This document shows, in pieces, positions 8,267 to 17,058 of a stretch of 64,000 nt of DNA. The stretch spans positions 171,988-235,987 of the forward strand of contig NZ_JH378829.1 of NCBI RefSeq assembly GCF_000235445.1, written 5' to 3'. A program made the position numbers and the translations under genes. A model generated the notes under the pieces. It worked only from the letters and a program-made list of their open reading frames with translations. It had not been told where the DNA came from and searched no databases. The stretch's first letter is position 1. The number at the start of each line of letters is the position of its first letter. This DNA comes from Johnsonella ignava ATCC 51276 (lineage in GTDB: Bacteria; Bacillota; Clostridia; Lachnospirales; Lachnospiraceae).

Positions 8267-10513
8267 TTATCTGTCATGTACATCCATAATTATAGGCAGT
8301 ATCATAGGATTTCTCTTTATTTTTTTCCAAAGAAAATCACTGAGTGCATCCCTGGTTATTGATTTAATCTTAATCCAGTCATTTACCTCAGCTGAAAGGC
8401 AGTCTCTGACGGCATTTCTGACAACTTCTTCCGCCTCGCTTATAAGATCGCCTGATTCCCGTATATACACAAACCCTCTTGATATTATATCAGGTCCTGA
8501 AAGCAGTCTGTTAGTACCTCTCTCAAGCGACATCGCAACTATTATTATACCGTTTTGAGCAAGGTTTTGTCTGTCTCTTAATACTATATTTCCTACATCT
8601 CCTATTCCAAGACCGTCTACAAATATACCTCCCGCTTCAACATGATTTACTACCTCACATGACTTTTCACTGACTTCAACCACATCACCTGATGACATTA
8701 TAAGCACATTTTCCCTTGCCATACCCATAGCTTCAGCTATGCCTCTTTGCGCAAGCCTATGTCTGTACTCACCATGTATAGGCAGTGAATATTTAGGTCT
8801 TAAAAGCGAATACATAAGTTTTATTTCCTCCTGACATGCATGCCCTGAAACATGCGTATCCTGGAATATAACCTCAGCCCCCTTTATTGAAAGTTCATTT
8901 ATAACCTTATTTACAGCCTTTTCATTGCCGGGTATAGGGGATGAGCTCATAATCACAACATCTTCGGATGTTATAGTTACCTTTTTATGAAGTGATGATG
9001 ACATACGTGAAAGAGCAGCCATACTTTCGCCCTGACTTCCGGTAGTTATTATAACCGTTTTTTCAGGCGGATAATCCTTAAGGTGATCTATGTCTATAAG
9101 TGTACCCTCAGGTATACTTATATAATTGAGCTCTCCTGCCACGCCTATTACATTCACCATACTCCTGCCTTCTACAACAACTTTTCTGTCATGTTTATAG
9201 GCAGTGTTTATTATCTGCTGTACTCTGTCAACATTTGATGCAAAGGTCGCAACAAGTATTCTTTTATTACGATGTTCTGCAAAAAGAAGATCAAATGTCT
9301 TACCTACAGTTCTTTCAGACATTGTAAAACCGGGTTTTATAGCATTTGTTGACTCACACAGCATTGCAAGACAGCCCTGTTTGCCTATCTCAGCCATCCT
9401 CTGAAGATCATTGGATTCACCAAATACCGGAGTATAGTCAATCTTAAAATCGCCTGTATGAAATATAATACCTGCCGGTGAAAATATTGCAAGTGCAGCG
9501 GAATCCGCTATAGAATGATTTGTCTTTATAAATTCAACCTTAAAATCCCCAAGCTCAACAGTCTGACCGTATTTTACCTCCACAAGCGTTGAAGTCCTGT
9601 CTATGCCGTGTTCAACCAGCTTTTTATTTATAAGTGCCAGTGTAAGTCTGGTACCGTAAACCGGAACATTTAGCTGCTTTAATATATACGGGAGTGAACC
9701 TATATGATCCTCATGGCCATGTGTTATACAAAAACCTTTAACCTTTAAATAATTTTCTTTAAGGTAGCTTACATCAGGAATTACCAGATCTATGCCCAGC
9801 ATATCATCACTTGGAAATGCCAATCCGCAGTCGACAACTATTATACTGTCCTCATATTCAAATGCGGTTATATTCATGCCTATCTGTTCAAGTCCTCCAA
9901 GCGGTATTATCTTCACTTTTTTAGGTGCCTTAGGCTTTCTGCCTCTTGTTTTTTTAGGCTCTATCACGGTTTCACCGGAAAGTATGCTTGAAAGTGTACT
10001 TTTTGAGGCAGGAGCTGAAGGACCGTCTATACTCCTTAAAGTTTTAAGAAGTATGTCTTCATGCTCCTCTTTCTCAGCCATGCTGATTACCGATGCCTTT
10101 TTTGCGGCAGTTTTACTTGAGGAAGCTGATGAAGTATTTTTTTTGGTTGTTTTTTTCTTTGCAGGATTTATACTGTCAAAAAAATTATCTATAAGTTCAT
10201 CCTGCGGTGTTTTTTCAAGAATTTTTTCAAGCTCACTATCACCTGAATCCTTAAGTCCTTTTTCCTGTTCCGCCTCATAAGCTATCTCCATAAGACTTGG
10301 AGTCTTTTTGCTCCTTACCTTTTTTGCCTTAGATGCAGTATCTGTATCAGATTTTTCCGATTCCTGTATATCATTTTGTTCCGATAATGTATCAGCATCT
10401 TCTGTATAATTATCTGATAAATTTTCCGACTTTAATTCTTTATTCATATTTATCTGCAATGCTTTAAGACGTTTTATTGCTTCTAACGGATTTTTTGTTT
10501 CTTTCTCGTTCAA
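8267..10513 (-). CDS. rnj: Ribonuclease J with long N-terminal extension
   Basis: RNase J is a metallo-beta-lactamase/beta-CASP 5'-exonuclease and endonuclease that drives mRNA decay. The catalytic core starts near residue 195 (VKIIPLGGLEQIGMN) and has the HGHEDH metal motif (about 262-267) and the beta-CASP motifs (FASNVDRVQQI, VSGHACQEE). Core size is the usual ~550 aa. The extra ~190 N-terminal residues are acidic/basic low complexity (Glu/Asp/Ser/Lys) and have no recognisable fold. The start is TTG (10513-10511) with GGAGGA 7 nt upstream; no better internal start precedes the core. Confidence 0.93.
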   Translation of the reverse strand: MNEKETKNPLEAIKRLKALQINMNKELKSENLSDNYTEDADTLSEQNDIQESEKSDTDTASKAKKVRSKKTPSLMEIAYEAEQEKGLKDSGDSELEKILEKTPQDELIDNFFDSINPAKKKTTKKNTSSASSSKTAAKKASVISMAEKEEHEDILLKTLRSIDGPSAPASKSTLSSILSGETVIEPKKTRGRKPKAPKKVKIIPLGGLEQIGMNITAFEYEDSIIVVDCGLAFPSDDMLGIDLVIPDVSYLKENYLKVKGFCITHGHEDHIGSLPYILKQLNVPVYGTRLTLALINKKLVEHGIDRTSTLVEVKYGQTVELGDFKVEFIKTNHSIADSAALAIFSPAGIIFHTGDFKIDYTPVFGESNDLQRMAEIGKQGCLAMLCESTNAIKPGFTMSERTVGKTFDLLFAEHRNKRILVATFASNVDRVQQIINTAYKHDRKVVVEGRSMVNVIGVAGELNYISIPEGTLIDIDHLKDYPPEKTVIITTGSQGESMAALSRMSSSLHKKVTITSEDVVIMSSSPIPGNEKAVNKVINELSIKGAEVIFQDTHVSGHACQEEIKLMYSLLRPKYSLPIHGEYRHRLAQRGIAEAMGMARENVLIMSSGDVVEVSEKSCEVVNHVEAGGIFVDGLGIGDVGNIVLRDRQNLAQNGIIIVAMSLERGTNRLLSGPDIISRGFVYIRESGDLISEAEEVVRNAVRDCLSAEVNDWIKIKSITRDALSDFLWKKIKRNPMILPIIMDVHDR

Positions 10514-10555
10514 TTAAATTCCTCCATTTCATTTTTAATATTTATAAAAATAAGA

Positions 10556-10936
10556 CTACCTTTCAAGATCTATATCCTGATTTTCCATAAGCTTTTCAAA
10601 AACCGTAAATACATGTTCCGCTTCAGTTTCATTATCCACCATCATATAGCTTGCTTCCTCATCACCGTCATTTGAGCAATCCCTCATAATATAACATTCA
10701 CCGTCCTCGTCTTCAGGCGCTTCAGTAACAAGCAGATAATACATGCCGTTTAGCTTCGTTTCTTCAACCACATACAGCTCAATCCTGCCACCTTCCTCAT
10801 CAACCATGGTAATCTTGCCTCTGCCGCTTTTTACACTGTCCTTATCTTTCTTTGCAAAATTCTGTATCCTGTCAACAAAACTCATATGTTCCTTTTTCTC
10901 TCCGTTACTTCCACCCCTACGGTCTTTTTCTGTCAT
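10556..10936 (-). CDS. DUF1292 family protein (YrzB-like)
   Basis: A 126-aa acidic cytoplasmic protein. The DUF1292 part is ITMVDEEGGRIELYVVEETKLNGMYYLLV followed by the acidic EDEDGECYIMR and a C-terminal helix, split here for readability. The start at 10936 has GGGAGGG 4-9 nt upstream and is preferred to an upstream in-frame ATG at 10969 that overlaps the ruvX stop. The family sits between ruvX and mltG/rnj across Firmicutes; function unknown. Confidence 0.85.
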   Translation of the reverse strand: MTEKDRRGGSNGEKKEHMSFVDRIQNFAKKDKDSVKSGRGKITMVDEEGGRIELYVVEETKLNGMYYLLVTEAPEDEDGECYIMRDCSNDGDEEASYMMVDNETEAEHVFTVFEKLMENQDIDLER

Positions 10937-10969
10937 ATTCCCTCCCTTTTTTATTTTACAGCAGCACAT

Positions 10970-11395
10970 TTACTTTCCTGAAATTGCCATATATTCTTTT
11001 AGTATAATAGCCGCCGCAATGCTGTCAATATTCTTTTTGATTTCGTGTCTTTCTTTAATACCGCCTGCTACAAGTATCTCCCGTGCTTCATGGCTTGAAA
11101 GCCTCTCATCCTGCCAAACCACAGGCAGACGGCATCTTTTTTCAAGCATTTCTTTAAATTCGCTACAACTTTTAACCATATCACCTTCGCTGCCGTCCAT
11201 ATTAAGAGGCTTACCTAATACTATAAGCTCCGTTTCTCTTTCATGTATAATATTTTCTATACGTGCAAGGGTTTTGCGCAATTTATTTTTATTTTTTCTA
11301 ACTATTGTCTCAAGCGGCATAGCTGCGATACCAAGTTCATCACTGACCGCAACGCCTACCGTGGCAAAACCGTAATCAAGAGCCATAAGACGCAT
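10970..11395 (-). CDS. ruvX: Putative pre-16S rRNA nuclease YqgF/RuvX
   Basis: A 141-aa RNase H-fold nuclease that trims the 5' end of 16S rRNA precursors (once called a Holliday-junction resolvase). Catalytic Asp is in MALDYG (residues 4-9, D6); VLGKPLNMDGSEG, the conserved WQDERLSSHEA and the terminal DSIAAAIIL motif with its Asp are all present. The start at 11395 has GAGGAGG 6 nt upstream; the longer open frame to 11527 has no ribosome binding site and is hydrophobic non-homologous sequence. Confidence 0.93.
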   Translation of the reverse strand: MRLMALDYGFATVGVAVSDELGIAAMPLETIVRKNKNKLRKTLARIENIIHERETELIVLGKPLNMDGSEGDMVKSCSEFKEMLEKRCRLPVVWQDERLSSHEAREILVAGGIKERHEIKKNIDSIAAAIILKEYMAISGK

Positions 11396-11606
11396 ATATT
11401 TCCTCCTCATCGGCAATATAAGCATAAAAACACATAAAATTTTTATTAATAAATTTAAATTAAAAAATAAGCTGACCCCTTTCAGGTCAACTATCCGCTT
11501 TATCTTACATTTTATTGTAATGACCAAAGCCCTGACGGCTGTTTCACATGGTTTTACAAGGCATATTAAAATTCAAATAATTAAACGGCAAACAAACGGT
11601 TAAACG

Positions 11607-11629
11607 GCTGCCGGCTGCATACCGGCAGC
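11607..11629 (-). terminator. Hairpin just after ireB
   Basis: An 8-bp perfect stem GCTGCCGG/CCGGCAGC with a 7-nt loop starts 2 nt past the ireB stop. The downstream strand is only moderately T-rich, so it may be an mRNA-stabilising hairpin or weak terminator before ruvX. Confidence 0.5.
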
Positions 11630-11631
11630 TA

Positions 11632-11898
11632 TCATTTCCTAAACTTATTTTTTATATAGCTCTTTAAAAGTTCTTCTAAAATCTCGTCCCTTTCAACCTT
11701 TACTACAAGACTCCTTGCACCTTTATAGCTTGTAATATATGTAGGATCTCCTGACATAATATAACCGACAATCTGATTTATCGGCTTATATCCCTTCTCT
11801 GAAAGAGCCATATAAACCTCTGCCAAAACATCCCCGACATCTTTCTTATTTTCTGTTACAGTATCAAAAAACACCGTATTTCTCTTGTAATCTTCCAT
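11632..11898 (-). CDS. ireB: IreB family regulatory phosphoprotein (DUF965)
   Basis: An 88-aa protein of the IreB family. In enterococci IreB is phosphorylated by the PASTA kinase IreK and acts negatively on cephalosporin resistance. The conserved core KKDVGDVLAEVYMALSEKGY and NQIVGYIMSGDPTYI (about 20-55) is intact, ending in a basic tail. The ATG at 11898 has GAGAGG 10 nt upstream; a GTG three codons earlier is only 1 nt from that site and is less likely. It heads the ireB-ruvX-DUF1292 string. The cognate kinase is not in the window. Confidence 0.93.
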   Translation of the reverse strand: MEDYKRNTVFFDTVTENKKDVGDVLAEVYMALSEKGYKPINQIVGYIMSGDPTYITSYKGARSLVVKVERDEILEELLKSYIKNKFRK

Positions 11899-12028
11899 GT
11901 TATCCACGCCTCTCTTTTACCTCAACATTCTATACGAAGTCAGACATTTCGGCAAGATGATATTTCTTACAAAATATCTAATTTTTTTTAATTTTTAAAA
12001 TAACGTAACCACTCTTACAATGCCAAAA

Positions 12029-12067
12029 TACCGCTGCCATACTTAAATTTATAAGACAGCAGCGGTA
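12029..12067 (-). terminator. Intrinsic terminator of trxA
   Basis: A 9-bp perfect stem TACCGCTGC/GCAGCGGTA with a 21-nt loop, followed on the minus strand by TTTTGG. It lies 62 nt past the trxA stop. Confidence 0.65.
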
Positions 12068-12128
12068 CAAATAAAAATATACTATATATTACAATACAAT
12101 AATATATTATACTTTACAATAACGGCTA

Positions 12129-12440
12129 TTATGCATTTATAAGTTCTATAATCTCATCTTTAGGGATCACACCTACAGATCTTTTAACAGCCTCACCGTT
12201 TTTAAATACAATCAATGTAGGTACCGACATAACTCTATATTTCTTTGCAAGCTCGGCTGAATCATCTATATTGACCTTAACCACTTTAAAACCGTCCGCT
12301 TCACCTGCAAGTTCTTCAATAACCGGAAGCAGTGCCTGACACGGACCGCACCATGAAGCCCAAAAATCCACTATTACCGGAACCTCTGATTTAAGAACCT
12401 CCTGCTCAAAATTTTCAACTGTTACCTGTAATGCTGACAT
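12129..12440 (-). CDS. trxA: Thioredoxin
   Basis: A 103-aa single-domain thioredoxin that reduces cytoplasmic disulfides. The active site WCGPC lies at about 29-33 in FWASWCGPCQ, and the cis-Pro loop is MSVPTLIVF. The start at 12440 has AGGAGGA 8 nt upstream; the longer open frame has an unrelated hydrophobic leader. It is a monocistronic unit with its own promoter (12535-12563) and terminator (12029-12067). No thioredoxin reductase is adjacent. Confidence 0.96.
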   Translation of the reverse strand: MSALQVTVENFEQEVLKSEVPVIVDFWASWCGPCQALLPVIEELAGEADGFKVVKVNIDDSAELAKKYRVMSVPTLIVFKNGEAVKRSVGVIPKDEIIELINA

Positions 12441-12534
12441 TATATATTCCTCCTGTTTATTTAATAATAATTGTTTTAATATTAGCATTAGGCATACGCC
12501 TATAATTTGATTTTATAAAATCAAATATGTTTTA

Positions 12535-12563
12535 ATTGTATACAATTATTTTGCGTTTGTCAA
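12535..12563 (-). promoter_or_regulatory. trxA promoter with a TTGTATACAA palindrome over the -10
   Basis: On the minus strand TTGACA (12563-12558), a 17-nt spacer and TACAAT (12540-12535), with the start codon about 95 nt further. A 16-bp perfect palindrome TAATTGTATACAATTA spans 12533-12548 over the -10 box. The same core occurs at 42643-42652 and 52550-52559. Confidence 0.75.
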
Positions 12564-12594
12564 GAGTTTTTTTAATGTATTCATTTCTTAAATA

Positions 12595-14265
12595 TTATAC
12601 TGCTAAAATGCCGCCGGTCTCCGGAATCGGAAAGTTTAATTCAACTGTAAACAAATCCTTGTTTATAATAATTTTAAATTTTCCATTTTGAATTTCAGTA
12701 AGTGATTTTGCAATTGCAAGTCCAAGCCCTGAACCCTCGGTATTTCTTGATTCATCTCCTCTTACAAATCTTTCCGTAAGCATATCCGCAGCTTGATTAA
12801 GCTCCTGTTTTGAAACATTTATAAAACAGACCTTTACAGATTTATTATCTTTTATAACCTCTATATATGCTCTGGTTTTTCTCATACCGTACTTTATTAT
12901 ATTAACAATAAGATTTTCAAAAACACGGTAGGTTCTCTGTCCGTCAAGCTTAAGCACTACTCTATCCTCAGGAAATTCCCATTTAAAATCTATACCGCTT
13001 TTTTTAATCCTGTCCTCATGCTCAAGTCTCAACTCTTTTAATATGCTCACTATATCAACCTCTTTTATATCAAGTGTTATATCTCCTGTACTTGCTTTAC
13101 TGACTTCAAACAAATCCTCTATAAGTATTTTAAGGCGGTTTGATTTTCTCTTAAGCACCGCTATATGCTTTTTTCTTTCATCTTCACTGATAGAAGCATC
13201 TTCAAGCAGACTGATGTAGGTTATAATAGCAGTAAGCGGCGTCTTTAAGTCATGCGACACATTTGTTATAAGTTCAGCTTTTGTCCTCTGACTTTCAACC
13301 TCCTTTTTTACAGCTGCATTAAAGCCTTCCCCTATATGCATAAGCTTTTCATTAGCCACTTTAAAAATACCGTGGTCATCATTTGTTTGAATATATTCAC
13401 CTGAAATAACCCCGTCCATAGTATGGATAAGCTTTTTATAATCATTGCTTACAGCAGTATAAAATTTTAATGCCCATGTAAATATAACTGCGGAATAAAT
13501 AATACAAAATAAAATATACATTACAGTATAAAAAGTAAATCCTCCATTCATAAACCATGTAAGGATTAATGTTCCAATACCTGTACATACTACTGCCGCA
13601 AGATTTAAAGAAACAGCCTGTATTACCTTTCTAAAAGGTCTTGAAGTAAAATCTGTACCAAGTAAAAATTCCTCAAGCCTATCACAGTTGGAGGTAAATG
13701 CATTAAATGCCGTTTTAAAAGAACTTCCGATAAGGGTCCTTTCTTTTATATAATTTAAAAGCCCCAGATCAAACACCTGTCTTAGACAGGCAAAGCCCCA
13801 GTACGTGGCAAAAAATCCGGCACACCATGCCGCTACATTAAGCATAAATACCGCAACTGCCGACACTCTCACATCAAGGTTGTAAAGTATTGACAAATCC
13901 TCGGCAAAAATACCTGAAGCGGTGTTTTCGACAATATCCGGCACCGCATTTGTAAGTATGATTAAACAAATTATACCTGTAATGCATACAAGTTCAAACG
14001 GTGCATTAAATTTTCTATTCTTTCCGAAATCAAATTTTTTTAATATAGGCAGTATAATTCCGCATAATGCAAATATAATCAAGAATATCACTGTAGAAGT
14101 TACCAGTGTACTTGAGTTGTAATTCTGACTGAAAGCGGTATCCGATGTATAATTTATTATACCTATGCCATAATATCTATATACTGTATGAACTGCACAA
14201 AATAATATAAATGCTGCAAAAACTATTTTTTCTACATATTTACTGTTTTTCAACTTTATATCCAA
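12595..14265 (-). CDS. Sensor histidine kinase, membrane-bound
   Basis: A 556-aa kinase. The N-terminal half has about six membrane segments (around 15-30, 52-72, 90-107, 133-160, 215-235, 243-265) with little external sequence. It is followed by a linker, a HisKA dimerisation domain with the phospho-acceptor in NVSHDLKTPLTAI (about H339) and a HATPase domain (ENLIVNIIKYG as N-box, GSGLGLAIAKSL as G2). The usual DxGxG G1 box is not evident (FINVSKQELN in its place). It overlaps its response regulator by 26 nt. The multi-pass sensor suggests a membrane or envelope signal; the regulon is unknown. Confidence 0.9.
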   Translation of the reverse strand: MDIKLKNSKYVEKIVFAAFILFCAVHTVYRYYGIGIINYTSDTAFSQNYNSSTLVTSTVIFLIIFALCGIILPILKKFDFGKNRKFNAPFELVCITGIICLIILTNAVPDIVENTASGIFAEDLSILYNLDVRVSAVAVFMLNVAAWCAGFFATYWGFACLRQVFDLGLLNYIKERTLIGSSFKTAFNAFTSNCDRLEEFLLGTDFTSRPFRKVIQAVSLNLAAVVCTGIGTLILTWFMNGGFTFYTVMYILFCIIYSAVIFTWALKFYTAVSNDYKKLIHTMDGVISGEYIQTNDDHGIFKVANEKLMHIGEGFNAAVKKEVESQRTKAELITNVSHDLKTPLTAIITYISLLEDASISEDERKKHIAVLKRKSNRLKILIEDLFEVSKASTGDITLDIKEVDIVSILKELRLEHEDRIKKSGIDFKWEFPEDRVVLKLDGQRTYRVFENLIVNIIKYGMRKTRAYIEVIKDNKSVKVCFINVSKQELNQAADMLTERFVRGDESRNTEGSGLGLAIAKSLTEIQNGKFKIIINKDLFTVELNFPIPETGGILAV

Positions 14266-14944
14266 TTCCCCACACCACCTTTAAATATTTAGGCTCTTTA
14301 GGATTCAGCTCTATCTTTTCCCGTATATTTCTTATATGAACCATTACGGTATCAGTAGTTACAGCCCTCTCATGCCATACATTTTCATAAATTTCTTCGG
14401 CAGAATAAACCCTGCCCGGATTTTTAGCTAAAAGCAGCAATATCCTGTATTCCATAGGAGTAAGCTTTACCGCCTTTCCGTCAACACTGACCTGCACGGT
14501 ATTTTCATCAATTTCAAGTCCTCCTATGGTATGAATTTTACTGTTTTGATTATTTTGTGCAAGTCTCTCTATAAACCTTTTATAGCGGCGAAGCTGTGAA
14601 TTTATGCGTGCAAGCAGTTCCATAGGCGTAAACGGCTTTGTAACATAGTCATCGGCACCTATATTAAGTCCTATTATCTTATCTATCTCCTCAGACTTTG
14701 CAGATAAGAATATAACCGGTATATCCGTCTTTTTTCTCAGTTTTGCAGTCATTGCAATGCCGTCCATCCTGGGCATCATAACATCAACCACTGCCAAATC
14801 CACCTCATGCCTGTCTATCATCTCAAGCCCTTCAATACCGTCCCGGGCCTTATAAACTTCATAACCTTGTGATTGCAATATCATGTCAATTCCCTCTATT
14901 ATATCTTTGTCATCTTCAACTAAAAGTATCCTTCCTGTACTCAT
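14240..14944 (-). CDS. OmpR/PhoB family response regulator
   Basis: A receiver domain with acidic pocket EDD, phospho-acceptor Asp in VVDVMMP (about D54) and the TKPF lysine. Then comes a winged-helix DNA-binding domain with LTPMEYRILLLLAKNPG, TDTVMVHIRNIREK and VWGIGYKVE. The start at 14944 is 6 nt after AAAGGGG; an ATG two codons upstream directly abuts that site. It is transcribed first, with the kinase gene overlapping its 3' end. The pair resembles cell-envelope two-component systems common in Lachnospiraceae. Confidence 0.93.
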   Translation of the reverse strand: MSTGRILLVEDDKDIIEGIDMILQSQGYEVYKARDGIEGLEMIDRHEVDLAVVDVMMPRMDGIAMTAKLRKKTDIPVIFLSAKSEEIDKIIGLNIGADDYVTKPFTPMELLARINSQLRRYKRFIERLAQNNQNSKIHTIGGLEIDENTVQVSVDGKAVKLTPMEYRILLLLAKNPGRVYSAEEIYENVWHERAVTTDTVMVHIRNIREKIELNPKEPKYLKVVWGIGYKVEKQ

Positions 14945-15077
14945 ATCCATCCCCTTTCCTAGGCGCTTATAAGTATATTATAAAATTATAAATTTAATAC
15001 AGATATAAATCAAAAGATTTTCTAAATTTTCATATATTGCCTAAATATTAATTATATTTAATTAAATTATGATCTAA

Positions 15078-16514
15078 TCATTCTTTCATTATCAATAATG
15101 CCACAAGTTCAACCCCCGGAGTATAGGGAAACATATCAACTCCCGCCGCCCGCTCAAGCCTGTAACCTGCCTCCTCAAATACCGGAAGATCACGTACAAA
15201 TGATGAAGGCTTGCATGCTATATATATAATCTTTTGTGCACCGTATCCTGTTATCTTCGGCAGAGCCTTAGTATGTATCCCGTCTCTTGGCGGATCAAGC
15301 ACTATTATATCAGGTTTAATTAAAAGACTGTCTATGATTTTAAGTACATCTCCCTCTATAAATTCACAATTTGTTATTTTATTCCTTGCAGCATTTTCTC
15401 TGGCTGCAACCACTGCCTCTCCTACGATCTCAACACCGTATACCTTCTGTGCATATGAAGCAAGAAGCTGCGCTATGGTACCGGTTCCGCTGTATAAATC
15501 AAATACGGACTTTCCTGAAGTATCACCCATGTAACGTCCTGCCACTGAATAAAGTATCTGTGCCGCCCCTGAATTTGTCTGAAAAAATGAAAAAAGGCTT
15601 ATCTTAAATTCAAGTCCCATAAGCCTTTCAGTTATATAATCATCTCCGTACAGCAAATGGCTTCCCTGATCTATAACCGCATCGGCATACGAATTATTTA
15701 AAACATGTATAATGCCTGCTATCTTTCCGGAAAATGCTCCTTTTTTTTCAAGGGAAAGTATACCCTCCCTCCACCTTTCTACAAGAAGTTTTACTTCTTC
15801 ACAAGCCTCAGGCATAGCCTTGGATACATTAGGATCCTGTATATATCCAAATGAATCCGTAGTAACAAGTGCAATCAGCAGACTTTTATAGGTTTCAGAT
15901 CTTCTAAGTATAAGATGCCTTAAAAATCCGTTTCTTGTATTTTTATGAAAATAAGGCGTATTTTCCGATTTAAAAAAGTCCCTTGTAAAACTCAATATCT
16001 TATTAAAATCGCTGTGTACTATATTACAGTAATCACAATTTACTATATCATAATGACTTGCACGCTTATGCATGCCCAGTGCAAGACTTCCGCCCTTATA
16101 CTCATCCCCGAAAGAAAATTCCATCTTATTTCGATATCCTTTTGAAAGAGGGCTTTTTTCAATTCCCTCCCATATAAAATCAGAACCTGCATAATTTTGT
16201 ATAAGCTTTCTAAGCTGTCTGTCTTTAATATCAATCTGACTTTCATATGCAACCGTCTGATACAAACATCCTCCACAGTTTTGTGAATGTGGACATATAT
16301 ATTCAGAAGGTACGGTTTCAAGAGGTGATTTTTTAACCACATTTAATACACGCCCTTTTGCATAGTTTCCCGTCTTCTTGCTGATTACATATTCAACGGT
16401 CTGATACGGTATAACATGTTTTATACGCACCCTCCCGTCCTGTCTCTCTATATCGGCACTGTCGGGATAAATGCCCTCGCCCAGCACTCCTGTCGCCTTT
16501 TCACCTTTTTTCAT
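15078..16514 (-). CDS. rlmD: 23S rRNA (uracil-5-)-methyltransferase, RlmD/RlmCD type
   Basis: TrmA/RumA-family enzyme adding a 5-methyl group to uracil in 23S rRNA. It has an N-terminal TRAM-like beta domain, an iron-sulfur cysteine set (CPHSQNCGGC near 77-86 plus a later Cys), SAM motif DLYSGTGTIAQ (about 340-350) and LDPPRDG. The catalytic cysteine is in IACKPSSF, where most relatives have SCNP: the Cys is kept but Asn is Lys. The ATG at 16514 is 12 nt from GGAAGG; a TTG three codons earlier is only 3 nt away, so the start is uncertain by three codons. Confidence 0.88.
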   Translation of the reverse strand: MKKGEKATGVLGEGIYPDSADIERQDGRVRIKHVIPYQTVEYVISKKTGNYAKGRVLNVVKKSPLETVPSEYICPHSQNCGGCLYQTVAYESQIDIKDRQLRKLIQNYAGSDFIWEGIEKSPLSKGYRNKMEFSFGDEYKGGSLALGMHKRASHYDIVNCDYCNIVHSDFNKILSFTRDFFKSENTPYFHKNTRNGFLRHLILRRSETYKSLLIALVTTDSFGYIQDPNVSKAMPEACEEVKLLVERWREGILSLEKKGAFSGKIAGIIHVLNNSYADAVIDQGSHLLYGDDYITERLMGLEFKISLFSFFQTNSGAAQILYSVAGRYMGDTSGKSVFDLYSGTGTIAQLLASYAQKVYGVEIVGEAVVAARENAARNKITNCEFIEGDVLKIIDSLLIKPDIIVLDPPRDGIHTKALPKITGYGAQKIIYIACKPSSFVRDLPVFEEAGYRLERAAGVDMFPYTPGVELVALLIMKE

Positions 16515-16555
16515 ATAATCCAAAAACCTTCCGTTATAAATCTACATATTACAAA

Positions 16556-16589
16556 TGCCTATACCGTATAGGTTCACACGGTATAGGCA
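16556..16589 (-). terminator. 11-bp perfect hairpin between two genes
   Basis: Stem TGCCTATACCG/CGGTATAGGCA with a 12-nt loop, downstream of the small membrane protein gene on the minus strand and just before the methyltransferase start. The following strand is ATTTG, so termination would be weak. Confidence 0.5.
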
Positions 16590-16653
16590 GAGCTGCAAAC
16601 TGCACTTAATAAAAGAGCATCTGTGTTTAATTATTTATTTTTATGCTTTCAGT

Positions 16654-16935
16654 TTAATTTTCCACATCATTATCATCAAAGTATTCGTCATCAAAATCAT
16701 CTTCAAAATCATCTTCAAAATCTTCAAGATAATCCGGTGTAAAGAATTTATATACCGCATATGCTATACCTGCTACAGCTGCTATTGCACCTATAATTGC
16801 AAGTACCCACATAAGTGTATGTCTCCTCTTTTCACCCTCCTGTCTTTTATTAATAAGACCGGAAATCTTTGAAGCGTTTACAAGTTCCTCAAGCTTTACA
16901 AGGGCATCTTTTCCCACATTGTCAAATTTTCCCAT
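16654..16935 (-). CDS. Small single-pass membrane protein with acidic tail
   Basis: A 93-aa protein not assigned to a family. It has an amphipathic N-terminus (1-38), one hydrophobic helix (about 41-66, LMWVLAIIGAIAAVAGIAYAVY), and a tail of about 25 residues with mostly Asp/Glu interrupted by Phe/Tyr (FEDDFEDDFDDEYFDD). The Lys/Arg cluster before the helix predicts the N-terminus and the acidic tail on opposite sides of the membrane. The start has AAAGGAAA upstream. It lies between pcrA and the methyltransferase gene with 120-140 nt gaps. Confidence 0.75.
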   Translation of the reverse strand: MGKFDNVGKDALVKLEELVNASKISGLINKRQEGEKRRHTLMWVLAIIGAIAAVAGIAYAVYKFFTPDYLEDFEDDFEDDFDDEYFDDNDVEN

Positions 16936-17058
16936 ATTTGTATTTCCTTTCTCAAATCAATAGTTTATATATAAGCTCCTGCCCGATAGATGAAGCTTAT
17001 GCACAGCCTTGTACCTGCATCTGCTTTTTATGCAGACATAACAGCTGGATATATAGTA

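Noticed and set aside
9792..10280. 162-codon plus-strand ORF opposite the RNase J N-terminus
   Set aside because: It mirrors the low-complexity coding of the rnj gene, shows no ribosome binding site, and its protein is a hydrophobic shadow.
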